Assembly (NCBI GenBank): GCA_041395445.1
Contig: JAWLAO010000006.1
Location: 124,001 to 188,000 of the forward strand
Direction: 5' to 3'
Origin: Gammaproteobacteria bacterium
GTDB taxonomy: Bacteria; Pseudomonadota; Gammaproteobacteria; Xanthomonadales; Marinicellaceae
DNA: 64,000 bases
Shown: positions 43,016 to 51,147 of the stretch, piece after piece
How positions within the stretch are numbered: position 1 is the first letter of the stretch
Layout: every line of letters begins with the position of its first letter
Program-made: the position numbers and the translations under genes
Notes under the pieces: generated by a model
The model's input: only the letters and a program-made list of their open reading frames with translations
What the model was told of the DNA's origin: nothing
Database searches by the model: none

Positions 43016-45605
43016 TTTACATTCATTGACCCCTTTGATTTGTCTGACTGACCGTGATTCTGTTGGAATATGTGAAGATACATTATCACAAGCAGGTTGT
43101 TTAAAGTCGCAAACGGCTGAAGACCTCAACGAAGTCAAAGATATATTGTCTACAGCAGAGATTAATTTGTTGGTCATTGAGTGTTCAGAAGTGTTTGTCA
43201 ATCACCCTAAAGAGTTACACCGATTGACTCATAAGTTTAAAAATATTAGAGTGATACTGGTTATTAAACAAAATTACCCGGTTCAAGAAGCCTTTCTAAA
43301 ACAGTATCAGCAGATAGCTAATGCAATAATAAATGAACCATTAGAGCAGAAGCAATTGCTAGCTTGCTTGAAGGAGTCAAGTACACCGGATAAACAGCCG
43401 AGTGTTAAACAAGAAGTAAAAAGCCCTCCAAGCCGGCAGGCAGTAAAGCTCTTAAACCCCGAACCTGAATTGCAAAGTAATGAAGTCTGGGAGTTATTGT
43501 TTACAGATTCCAATAAAGCACAAATAATTGTAAAAGCTGAAAACCAAAAAGTCACTCATGTTAATCAGGCGCTATGTGAGCTTTTACAGACAGACAAAAG
43601 CACATTGGTAGGTAAAAAGTGGTTTGAATTAGATATCAAAGAAAATCAAGCATCTTATTCCGAATATACCAGGGAGTTAACTGTCAATGAAAAAACGAGC
43701 TTTCAGACATCATTCCCTGTTAATGGAAAAATTGAGGATTACAATGTCGAATATCAAACCGGAATTTTGAATTCTGAAATTGTTTATCATGGTTATATAA
43801 ATAATTGCGCCCAGAAATCAGTCTCAGATGAAATTTTTGATTTGATTGAACAAATTCAGAGCACAGATGTTTTATCGACAAAAGCGACTGTATTATTTGA
43901 AGAAATTAGGAACTTTCTAGCTGTAGATTTTCTTTTATTTTTTGAGTTTAACAACAATAAGCTCCTGAAACCGTCATTTGCCGGTGATACCAAACAGATT
44001 ATTGACTTTATCAAAGCGAATAATATGGAGTTGCTTAAGCTAATGAAAAGCGCGGAAGAAGTCATTTATCCTTTACAAGCTGAAAATGAAGAAATTAGTA
44101 TTCACATGCTTGAGGGGTTGAAATTTAAAAGTTTTGGATTCTTCCCAATTGTTGATAGCACAGTTCCTTATGGAGCGATAGTTGTTGGAAGTAAATTAAA
44201 CAAAGTTGACTGGTTGTCAACTCGCTTTGTGATCAATAATTTGGTCGGTCGCTGTAAATTTAAGCTGTTTCAGAAAAAAATCATCGAGCAAAAAGAAATG
44301 GAAGGCATGCTCGATAAGTTAACCGGTTTGCCAAATCGTAATGCAGCAACGAAGAAGTTTGCTGAACTAAACAAGCATGGAGTTGAAGACGATAAATACA
44401 TATCGTTGATGATAATCAATCTTCATAAATTAAATGTTTACAACAAAAGTCTTGGTATTGATTTAACCAACCAACTGCTTCGTAGTTTCTCACAACTCAT
44501 TAGCAAAACAGTTCGCTCAGCCGGTGTGACCTATCGGCTATCCGGTGACGAATTTATGATAATGCTCAATCCTCATGATGAAAAGAGTCGCTCTGAAGCA
44601 TTGGCAAAAGCTCTTATCAAATCATTTAGTCAACCGATATTAATGAGCTCGGGCGAAGAGGAGAAAGTCGATGTGAATATCGGAATCTCCATTTTCCCGG
44701 ATGAAGGTCAAACCGTTTCCAGCATGATGAAAAATGCAGATTTGGCAATGTATGATGCGAAATTGTCAGGGAGAAACAATTTTGTAATCTTCAAGTTTTC
44801 AGAAACCGGAAAAGCACTTCAGAAAAAAATCCAAATGGAGGAGAACCTTAAGAAAGCGATTCGAGACAACCATATTAAAGTATTTTATCAACCTAAAATT
44901 GATGCTCTTTCTGAGGATATTATCGGGTTTGAGGCATTGGTGCGTTGGATTGATCCGACTTTAGGAATGATAAATCCCGGGCATTTCATTCCTCTGGCTG
45001 AGGAAACAGGACTCGTTAATGAAATAGGTGAGTTTATTATTCAAACAGTTTGTAAGAAACTGATTCAATGGCAGAATAGGTTTAATTTGAATTTGAATTG
45101 CTCAATAAACGTATCACCTGTACAACTTAAAGATAAAACTTTACCTAAGAAAATTGAAAAAATCATAAACTCGACAGGTATCATGCCGGGCAATATTGAT
45201 TTTGAAATCACCGAAACTATTGATATCAACTCGGTACCGAATCTGGTTGAGACACTAAATGCAATAGTAAAAACTGGTTGTACTTTGTCCATTGACGATT
45301 TTGGTACAGGTCACTCCAGTTTGGATTATGTGAAGAAAATTCCTGCAACTTTTATCAAAATTGATCAAACTTTTGTTGCAAATATCGGTCTTGATCCTGA
45401 GGATGAAGCCATTTTGGATGCGACCATCGGTATCGCCAAAAGGTTAAACAGAAAATTGATTGCTGAGGGTGTTGAGACAGAGGAGCAACGAGAGTACCTG
45501 TTAGAAAGAAACTGTGAGTATTTTCAGGGCTTTTTATTCTCCAGACCATTGCCAGAAAATGAAATTGATCGAATCCTACAAGAAAAGATTGAACTAATGG
45601 GTTAA
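43008..45605 (+). CDS. FimX-like REC/PAS/GAF/GGDEF/EAL protein
   Basis: An 865-residue cytoplasmic protein. Order: receiver-like domain (about 4-125) without the usual phospho-acceptor pattern; PAS (about 160-230); GAF-like (about 285-420); GGDEF (about 435-600) with signature Leu-Ser-Gly-Asp-Glu-Phe, i.e. SGDEF; EAL (about 615-860). The EAL domain keeps Glu-Ala-Leu-Val-Arg-Trp, Asn in Ser-Ile-Asn-Val-Ser, Glu in Phe-Glu-Ile-Thr-Glu, Asp-Asp-Phe-Gly-Thr-Gly-His-Ser-Ser, Lys in Phe-Ile-Lys-Ile-Asp and Ala-Glu-Gly-Val-Glu-Thr, so it could cleave c-di-GMP. Layout resembles FimX, which binds PilZ in Xanthomonas; FimX itself has a degenerate EAL. The second gene upstream is pilZ. Confidence 0.88.
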   Translation: MTDLHSLTPLICLTDRDSVGICEDTLSQAGCLKSQTAEDLNEVKDILSTAEINLLVIECSEVFVNHPKELHRLTHKFKNIRVILVIKQNYPVQEAFLKQYQQIANAIINEPLEQKQLLACLKESSTPDKQPSVKQEVKSPPSRQAVKLLNPEPELQSNEVWELLFTDSNKAQIIVKAENQKVTHVNQALCELLQTDKSTLVGKKWFELDIKENQASYSEYTRELTVNEKTSFQTSFPVNGKIEDYNVEYQTGILNSEIVYHGYINNCAQKSVSDEIFDLIEQIQSTDVLSTKATVLFEEIRNFLAVDFLLFFEFNNNKLLKPSFAGDTKQIIDFIKANNMELLKLMKSAEEVIYPLQAENEEISIHMLEGLKFKSFGFFPIVDSTVPYGAIVVGSKLNKVDWLSTRFVINNLVGRCKFKLFQKKIIEQKEMEGMLDKLTGLPNRNAATKKFAELNKHGVEDDKYISLMIINLHKLNVYNKSLGIDLTNQLLRSFSQLISKTVRSAGVTYRLSGDEFMIMLNPHDEKSRSEALAKALIKSFSQPILMSSGEEEKVDVNIGISIFPDEGQTVSSMMKNADLAMYDAKLSGRNNFVIFKFSETGKALQKKIQMEENLKKAIRDNHIKVFYQPKIDALSEDIIGFEALVRWIDPTLGMINPGHFIPLAEETGLVNEIGEFIIQTVCKKLIQWQNRFNLNLNCSINVSPVQLKDKTLPKKIEKIINSTGIMPGNIDFEITETIDINSVPNLVETLNAIVKTGCTLSIDDFGTGHSSLDYVKKIPATFIKIDQTFVANIGLDPEDEAILDATIGIAKRLNRKLIAEGVETEEQREYLLERNCEYFQGFLFSRPLPENEIDRILQEKIELMG

Positions 45606-45650
45606 TTCTTCAATTTTTTCAAAAAACAACTATAAATTTAACGAAATATT

Positions 45651-45677
45651 AAACTTTTTACCGAGGGCACTGTCTTA
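45651..45677 (+). promoter_or_regulatory. Candidate sigma-E-type promoter of rpoE
   Basis: AAACTT (45651-45656) and TCTTA (45673-45677) with a 16-base spacer resemble the extracytoplasmic sigma-E promoter (GGAACTT, 16 bases, TCTGA), consistent with autoregulation. A start from it would leave almost no leader for the ATG at 45688 and favours the ATG at 45718. Confidence 0.5.
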
Positions 45678-45717
45678 GCACACAAACATGAACGAAAAAC
45701 AGGAACAAGTTGAAGAT

Positions 45718-46323
45718 ATGTCTGATAAGGCACTGGATTTAGAACTGGTTAAACAAGCTCAAAGAGGCGATATTAAAGCCTTTGAGTTGTTGGTTCAGCG
45801 TTATCAACAGAAAGTTGCAGGCGTTGTCTCGAAACTGATAAAGGATTACCATGAGATTCAGGATGTCACGCAGGATGTTTTTATTAAGGTTTATAAAGCA
45901 CTACCAAAATTTCGCGGTGATTCGGCTTTTTACACTTGGATTTATCGAATTGCCATTAACACAGCAAAGAACCATTTGGTGGCTAAAGGAAGACGCATTC
46001 AAAACAGTGATATCGAGCCTACTGAAGCGGAGAATTATTCAGGTGGTTTTGAAAAACAAAACTTCGCAACTCCGGAAGCTGAATATCAACGCCAAGAGGT
46101 CGAAAAAGTCGTTCATGATTCAATCAATTCCTTACCTGATAACTTAAAGAACGCCATAATCTTCAGAGAAGTTGATGGTATGAGTTATGAGGAAATAGCT
46201 GAAAAAATGCAATGTCCGGTCGGTACCGTCCGATCCAGAATATTCAGGGCGCGAGATGCTATTGAAGCAGCACTCAAGCCTGTGTTACAAAAAGAACAAC
46301 AGAGAGCAAATTATGTCAGATAA
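45718..46323 (+). CDS. rpoE: RNA polymerase sigma factor RpoE (AlgU)
   Basis: A 201-residue ECF sigma factor from ATG 45718; a 30-base longer form from ATG 45688 is possible. The chosen start aligns with E. coli RpoE (Met-Ser-...-Leu-Val-x-x-x-Gln-x-Gly-Asp-x-Lys-Ala-Phe). Region 2 has Asp-Val-Thr-Gln-Asp-Val-Phe-Ile-Lys-Val-Tyr and Phe-Arg-Gly-Asp-Ser-Ala-Phe-Tyr-Thr-Trp-Ile-Tyr-Arg-Ile-Ala; region 4 has Glu-Val-Asp-Gly-Met-Ser-Tyr-Glu-Glu-Ile-Ala and Cys-Pro-Val-Gly-Thr-Val-Arg-Ser-Arg. It directs the envelope stress response. rseA and rseC follow with overlaps. Confidence 0.95.
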   Translation: MSDKALDLELVKQAQRGDIKAFELLVQRYQQKVAGVVSKLIKDYHEIQDVTQDVFIKVYKALPKFRGDSAFYTWIYRIAINTAKNHLVAKGRRIQNSDIEPTEAENYSGGFEKQNFATPEAEYQRQEVEKVVHDSINSLPDNLKNAIIFREVDGMSYEEIAEKMQCPVGTVRSRIFRARDAIEAALKPVLQKEQQRANYVR

Positions 46324-46978
46324 ATCAAAACAACAGATTTCCAATTTAATGGATGGCGAATTAGAAATTAATGCCAGTAAATTTCTGTTAAAACGCATGG
46401 CTGCCGATGATTCATTATCGGAAACATGGAATAATTATCATTTGATTAAATCTTGTTTACAAAAAGAAAAGGATGAGCCGTTATTTTTTGATATAGCTTC
46501 AGAAGTTGGAAATATATTGAGAAGAGAACAACGCACAACTGGCCATGATACAGCTCAAGTGAAAGAAAGAAGATGGATGAAGTCATTTAAACCTGTTTTG
46601 GGAATGGGAATAGCTGCCAGCGTGGCATTTCTATCAGTGATGATGATTCAAAATCGTACGATAAATAACGGAATTAATGAGTTAGAAGTAAACGGGAACA
46701 ATATCATTGTCGTTAATGATAAAAACTCAGAAGGGTTGACTGCCCCGGATACAAATATTTCGGCTAATTTAGCAGCTGCCAGTGGTGGACAAATTCTGGT
46801 TCCTCCTCCGTCTTTAAGTCGTTTTCCATCTGTTTCTGCTACGCGTTCAAACAATGTTTATGCGCATAATTTTTCACAACCGGCAGTGGTTTCATATATT
46901 TTCTACGTTGATGAAAATGAGCAAGGAAAAGATAATAATCAACAAACACCAATGACAGTCAAGGATATTAGTGAGTGA
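46313..46978 (+). CDS. rseA: Anti-sigma-E factor RseA-like protein
   Basis: A 221-residue protein from ATG 46313, overlapping rpoE by 11 bases. The cytoplasmic N-terminus shows the RseA_N pattern (Gln-Ile-Ser-Asn-Leu-Met-Asp-Gly-Glu-Leu, then Leu-Ser-Glu-Thr-Trp-Asn-Asn-Tyr-His-Leu-Ile). One membrane helix lies at about 96-115, followed by a periplasmic region. It should hold RpoE inactive until cut by DegS/RseP-type proteases. The periplasmic part is divergent and Asn-rich. No rseB gene follows. Confidence 0.9.
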   Translation: MSDKSKQQISNLMDGELEINASKFLLKRMAADDSLSETWNNYHLIKSCLQKEKDEPLFFDIASEVGNILRREQRTTGHDTAQVKERRWMKSFKPVLGMGIAASVAFLSVMMIQNRTINNGINELEVNGNNIIVVNDKNSEGLTAPDTNISANLAAASGGQILVPPPSLSRFPSVSATRSNNVYAHNFSQPAVVSYIFYVDENEQGKDNNQQTPMTVKDISE

Positions 46979-47451
46979 TAAAACTTGCTAAAATTCTCAG
47001 TATAGATTCTGAGATTGTTACTTTAAAACTTGAAAAAAAAGCCAAATGTGCAGACTGTAAAAACGGCTGCTCAGATGGCTTTTTAAGTTTTCTCTTCAAA
47101 AAAGATTCAGACGGAATCCTGAAAGTCGGTAAACACTCAGAAAATAGCACTCTAAGTTCGCATTTGTACGACTATGAGCATTTTTTTGCTGAAAATTCTT
47201 TCAAGAATAATGACATCATCGGAATTGAATTACAGGAGTTTCAACTGCTTAAATATGCATTGATGCTTTATGGAATGCCCATATTAGCAATCGTATTTTT
47301 TCTGATTAGCGGATATACCGTCTTTTCAATTTCTGGATTGAATGGCGATATTGGCGGAGTGATTGGATTTGTTCTGGGACTGTTTTTGACTAGAGTTTTG
47401 ATTCAATCTGCAAAGTTCAGAGCAACTCCCAGAGTTAAATTTTTTAAATGA
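46975..47451 (+). CDS. rseC: SoxR-reducing system protein RseC family
   Basis: A 158-residue inner-membrane protein with a GTG start overlapping the rseA stop. The N-terminal Lys-Cys-Ala-Asp-Cys-Lys-Asn-Gly-Cys cluster (about 24-32; family Cys-x2-Cys...Cys) and two membrane helices (about 88-110 and 117-138) identify RseC/MucC. Its exact role is unsettled; it is tied to envelope stress and SoxR reduction. The gene ends 25 bases from the convergent metF. Confidence 0.9.
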   Translation: MIKLAKILSIDSEIVTLKLEKKAKCADCKNGCSDGFLSFLFKKDSDGILKVGKHSENSTLSSHLYDYEHFFAENSFKNNDIIGIELQEFQLLKYALMLYGMPILAIVFFLISGYTVFSISGLNGDIGGVIGFVLGLFLTRVLIQSAKFRATPRVKFFK

Positions 47452-47476
47452 ACCTAAAATTATTCCCGGTTTTACT

Positions 47477-48310
47477 TCAAAGTTTTAAATTTTCAACAAT
47501 ATCCAAAGTTGCTTTTGAACGGTTTAGTGTATAAAAATGCAGTCCGGGGGCGCCTTGATTGAGCAAGTTTTCGCAAAGCCCGGTAATAAAATCGTTTCCA
47601 AATTGCTGAATGGATTTTCTATCATCTCCATAACTTTGTAATTTATACCTCAACCATCGTGGCATTTCTGCTCCGCAGAATCCGCAAAAACGGTTGATAT
47701 TGCTGAAATTTGTTATTGGCATAATTCCAGGGATGATTGGAATATCAATATTCTTTTTACTGCATTCATCAACAAATGCGAAATAGGAATCGGCATTAAA
47801 AAAGAATTGTGTGATTGCTTGTGTGGCTCCGGCATCGACTTTCTTCTTAAAGAATTTGAGTTCACTTTCCATGGTTTCTGATTCAGGATGAATTTCAGGA
47901 TAACAACCGACAGTGATTCTGAATTGATCGTTAAATTCACTTTTGATATATTCAATCAACTCATTTGCATGACGAAAATAACCAATAGAACCCATGCCAG
48001 ATGGAACATCACCTCTGAGAGCCAAAATGTCATTGATGTTATGATCGAGATAATTTTGTAGCAGGTTCTTTATAGATTCCGGAGTTCCACCCATGCACGA
48101 CAGATGTGGAATAACGATTGGATTGGGGTGTTTTTTTAATTCCAATACAGTTTCAATCGTTGCATCAATCGTCGAACCACCGGCACCAAATGTAACTGAG
48201 AAAAAATCAGGCTCGAGTTTTCGCAACTTCTCCTGAGTGTCTTGCAAAATAACTTTTTGCTCGTCAGTTCTCGCAGGAAAGAATTCAAAACTGATTTTTG
48301 CTTTTCTCAT
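47477..48310 (-). CDS. metF: Methylenetetrahydrofolate reductase
   Basis: A 277-residue FAD enzyme making 5-methyl-tetrahydrofolate for methionine synthesis. ATG 48310 is chosen because Met-Arg-Lys-Ala-Lys-Ile-Ser-Phe-Glu-Phe-Phe-Pro-Ala-Arg is the usual MetF start; a GTG at 48340 would lie in the upstream hairpin region. Other motifs are Val-Thr-Phe-Gly-Ala-Gly-Gly-Ser-Thr, His-Leu-Ser-Cys-Met-Gly, Leu-Arg-Gly-Asp-Val-Pro and Gln-Phe-Phe-Phe-Asn. Third gene of metK-ahcY-metF. Confidence 0.95.
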   Translation of the reverse strand: MRKAKISFEFFPARTDEQKVILQDTQEKLRKLEPDFFSVTFGAGGSTIDATIETVLELKKHPNPIVIPHLSCMGGTPESIKNLLQNYLDHNINDILALRGDVPSGMGSIGYFRHANELIEYIKSEFNDQFRITVGCYPEIHPESETMESELKFFKKKVDAGATQAITQFFFNADSYFAFVDECSKKNIDIPIIPGIMPITNFSNINRFCGFCGAEMPRWLRYKLQSYGDDRKSIQQFGNDFITGLCENLLNQGAPGLHFYTLNRSKATLDIVENLKL

Positions 48311-48335
48311 AACTTTAACACCATTCAAGTTGAAA

Positions 48336-48365
48336 GACACGAAGTGATATTACTCACTTCGTGTC
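48336..48365 (-). promoter_or_regulatory. 12-bp perfect hairpin between ahcY and metF
   Basis: GACACGAAGTGA (48336-48347) and TCACTTCGTGTC (48354-48365) form a perfect 12-bp stem with a 6-base loop, between the ahcY stop and the metF start. On the minus strand only TTT follows, so it is a weak terminator at best; it may be an attenuator, an mRNA-end protector or an operator. Confidence 0.6.
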
Positions 48366-48372
48366 GTGTCAA

Positions 48373-49806
48373 TTAATAACGATAATGTTCCGGTTTATAC
48401 GGTCCATCTGTTGTAACACCAATATAAGCTGCTTGTTTTTCAGTGAGTTGTGTCAGTTTCGCACCAACTCTGGCTAAATGAAGTCTGGCAACTTTTTCAT
48501 CCAGTTTTTTAGGAAGAACATAAACTTGGTTCTGGTAATTTTCACCATTTGAGAATAACTCAATTTGAGCTAAAACCTGATTAGTGAATGAATTGGACAT
48601 TACAAAACTGGGATGTCCGGTTGCACAACCCAGATTGATTAGGCGACCTTTCGCCAATAAGATGATTTTTTTGCCATCTTCAAAAATCACATGATCAACC
48701 TGTGGTTTGATTTGATCCCATTGACATTTTTCTTCCAAACTTGCAACGTCAATTTCGTTGTCAAAGTGTCCAATATTACAAACAATTGCCTGATCACGCA
48801 TTTTTTTCATGTGGTCATAAGTAATGATGTTGAAGTTTCCTGTCGCTGTTACAAAAATATCAGCTTGATCACAAACTTCGTCCAATGTCACAACTTTGAA
48901 ACCTTCCATTGCTGCTTGTAAAGCACAAATTGGGTCGATTTCTGTTATAAGAACAGTTGCTCCCAAACCACGCAATGATTGAGCGCAACCTTTACCAACG
49001 TCACCGTAACCACAAACGACCGCAACTTTACCGGCAATCATAACATCTGTGGCACGTTTGATGCCGTCAACCAAAGACTCACGACATCCATATAAATTAT
49101 CAAATTTAGATTTAGTCACAGAGTCATTCACATTGATTGCAGGGAATGGTAAATCACCGGCTTTTGCAATTTCGTACAAACGATGCACACCGGTTGTTGT
49201 TTCTTCAGTCACACCTTGAATATTTGCCAATGCTTTGGTGTACCATCCATTGCTCGTTGGTAAACGCTTTTTAATAGAATTGAATAAGCATTTCTCTTCT
49301 GCTGATTGTGGATTATCCAATACCGATGGATCTTTTTCTGCTTTTGCACCTAACATGAGTAGCATAGTTGCATCACCACCATCATCCAGAATCATATTCG
49401 GAGTTCCGCCATCGTGCCATTGCATTATTCGATGTGTGTATTCCCAGTATTCATCCAGGGTTTCCCCTTTGACTGCAAATACAGGAATTCCTTGATCAGC
49501 AATTGCGGCCGCTGCGTGATCTTGAGTGGAATAAATATTACAAGATGCCCAACGCACTTCTGCTCCTAAAGCAACCAATGTCTCAATCAGAATAGCGGTT
49601 TGAACCGTCATGTGTAAAGAACCGGCAATGCGGGCTCCTTTTAACGGTTGTTTGTCTTTGTATTCTTCACGAATTGACATGAGTCCGGGCATTTCCGTCT
49701 CGGCAATTCTGAATTCTTTATAACCCCATTCTGCCAGACCAATGTCGGCAACGATATAATCGGGTGCGAAGTCTTCTAATTTTTCTTTGTTAATCTGTTG
49801 TGTCAT
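48373..49806 (-). CDS. ahcY: Adenosylhomocysteinase
   Basis: A 477-residue NAD-dependent enzyme hydrolysing S-adenosylhomocysteine to adenosine and homocysteine. Seen: Ala-Gly-Ser-Leu-His-Met-Thr-Val-Gln-Thr-Ala (about 60-70), Ser-Cys-Asn-Ile-Tyr-Ser-Thr-Gln-Asp-His-Ala-Ala-Ala, the NAD loop Gly-Tyr-Gly-Asp-Val-Gly-Lys-Gly (about 264-271) and the C-terminal Tyr-Lys-Pro-Glu-His-Tyr-Arg-Tyr. It has the insertion seen in longer bacterial and eukaryotic forms. 19 bases after metK on the same strand. Confidence 0.97.
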   Translation of the reverse strand: MTQQINKEKLEDFAPDYIVADIGLAEWGYKEFRIAETEMPGLMSIREEYKDKQPLKGARIAGSLHMTVQTAILIETLVALGAEVRWASCNIYSTQDHAAAAIADQGIPVFAVKGETLDEYWEYTHRIMQWHDGGTPNMILDDGGDATMLLMLGAKAEKDPSVLDNPQSAEEKCLFNSIKKRLPTSNGWYTKALANIQGVTEETTTGVHRLYEIAKAGDLPFPAINVNDSVTKSKFDNLYGCRESLVDGIKRATDVMIAGKVAVVCGYGDVGKGCAQSLRGLGATVLITEIDPICALQAAMEGFKVVTLDEVCDQADIFVTATGNFNIITYDHMKKMRDQAIVCNIGHFDNEIDVASLEEKCQWDQIKPQVDHVIFEDGKKIILLAKGRLINLGCATGHPSFVMSNSFTNQVLAQIELFSNGENYQNQVYVLPKKLDEKVARLHLARVGAKLTQLTEKQAAYIGVTTDGPYKPEHYRY

Positions 49807-49825
49807 TTTTCTCTCAATTCTTTAG

Positions 49826-50995
49826 TTATATTTTCGCTGCTTGTCTCAGTATTTCTGCTTTATCGGTTTTTTCCCAAGTGAAATCTTCATCTTCACGCCC
49901 CATGTGTCCATAAGCTGCGGTTTTTTGGTATATCGGACGAATCAAATCCAGTTCAGTAATAATTCCGTATGGAGTTAGATTGAAATGTTCACGGATTAAT
50001 TGTTCGATTGTTTCTTCCGAAATTTTATTTGTTCCAAAAGTGGTTACGCTGATAGAAGTCGGTTTAGCAACGCCAATGGCATAAGAAACCTGAACTTCAC
50101 AACGATCAGCCAGACCGGCTGCAACCACATTTTTTGCGACATAACGACCGGCATAAGCTGCTGAACGATCCACTTTAGACGGATCTTTTCCTGAGAAGGC
50201 GCCACCACCGTGACGCGCCATACCACCGTAAGTATCAACAATGATTTTTCTTCCTGTCAGTCCACAATCGCCTACAGGTCCGCCGATAACGAATTTTCCG
50301 GTGGGGTTGATATGAAATAAGGTGTCTTTTGTTAACCAGTTTTCAGGCAATACCGGCTTGATAATTTCTTCCATAACCGCTTCGCGCAAGTCTTTCAACG
50401 AGATGTCTTCATCATGCTGGGTTGATAAAACAACAGCGTCAATTGAAATCGGTTTGTCATCGACATAGCGGAAAGTTAGCTGACTTTTTGCATCCGGACG
50501 CAACCATGATAATTTACCGCTTCTACGAACAAACGATTGTCTTTCGACCAAACGATGAGCATAGGTGATTGGAGCAGGCATTAATACATCGGTTTCATTG
50601 GAAGCGTAACCAAACATTAAACCTTGGTCTCCGGCTCCTTGTTCCTCAGGACTTTGTCTGTCAACGCCTTGGTTGATGTCGCCTGACTGTTTACCAATCA
50701 AAGACATCACAGCACATGTGTGTCCATCAAATCCGACATTAGAATTATCATATCCAACATCAGTTATCACTTTTCTAACGATGTCATCTAAATCCACCCA
50801 AGCTGAAGTTGTGATTTCACCGGCGATGATAGCTGTTCCTGTTTTCACTAATGTTTCACAGGCAACTCTGGCAGATTTATCTTGTGCCAAAATAGCATCT
50901 AACACAGCATCTGATATTTGGTCAGCCAGCTTATCCGGATGTCCTTCAGAAACTGATTCTGAGGTGAAAAGATAATCGGTTGTTCTATTGCTCAT
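49826..50995 (-). CDS. metK: S-adenosylmethionine synthase
   Basis: A 389-residue enzyme making SAM from methionine and ATP. ATG 50995 gives the normal start (Thr-Ser-Glu-Ser-Val-Ser-Glu-Gly-His-Pro-Asp-Lys near residue 12-23); the frame is open further but upstream residues are not conserved. Other motifs: Gly-Ala-Gly-Asp-Gln-Gly (about 119-124), Gly-Gly-Gly-Ala-Phe-Ser-Gly-Lys-Asp-Pro-Ser-Lys-Val-Asp-Arg-Ser (about 261-276). First gene of metK-ahcY-metF. A 12-bp inverted repeat just upstream may control it. Confidence 0.97.
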   Translation of the reverse strand: MSNRTTDYLFTSESVSEGHPDKLADQISDAVLDAILAQDKSARVACETLVKTGTAIIAGEITTSAWVDLDDIVRKVITDVGYDNSNVGFDGHTCAVMSLIGKQSGDINQGVDRQSPEEQGAGDQGLMFGYASNETDVLMPAPITYAHRLVERQSFVRRSGKLSWLRPDAKSQLTFRYVDDKPISIDAVVLSTQHDEDISLKDLREAVMEEIIKPVLPENWLTKDTLFHINPTGKFVIGGPVGDCGLTGRKIIVDTYGGMARHGGGAFSGKDPSKVDRSAAYAGRYVAKNVVAAGLADRCEVQVSYAIGVAKPTSISVTTFGTNKISEETIEQLIREHFNLTPYGIITELDLIRPIYQKTAAYGHMGREDEDFTWEKTDKAEILRQAAKI

Positions 50996-51000
50996 AATTA

Positions 51001-51032
51001 ATATATCTCTTTGTGCGAATAAAGAGATATAT
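51001..51032 (-). promoter_or_regulatory. 12-bp perfect inverted repeat in the metK leader
   Basis: ATATATCTCTTT (51001-51012) and AAAGAGATATAT (51021-51032) are perfect inverted arms with an 8-base spacer, ending 5 bases before the metK ATG. On the minus strand a TAGAAT (51036-51031) abuts it as a possible -10 box, so the repeat would cover the transcription start. The arm nearest metK contains the only ribosome-binding-like AAAGAG. Confidence 0.7.
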
Positions 51033-51147
51033 TCTATCCGTAAGTTTTGGAAATTGGTAATAACTTTAGTTAAATAATCGTGTTTGATAGTGAAAAAACT
51101 CAAAAAAAGCTAAAATTCATTACTCTTATTAACAAGTGCGCAGCAGA

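Noticed and set aside
50996..51103. 36-residue N-terminal extension of MetK
   Set aside because: It would translate through the inverted repeat and likely promoter; MetK proteins begin at the ATG at 50995.
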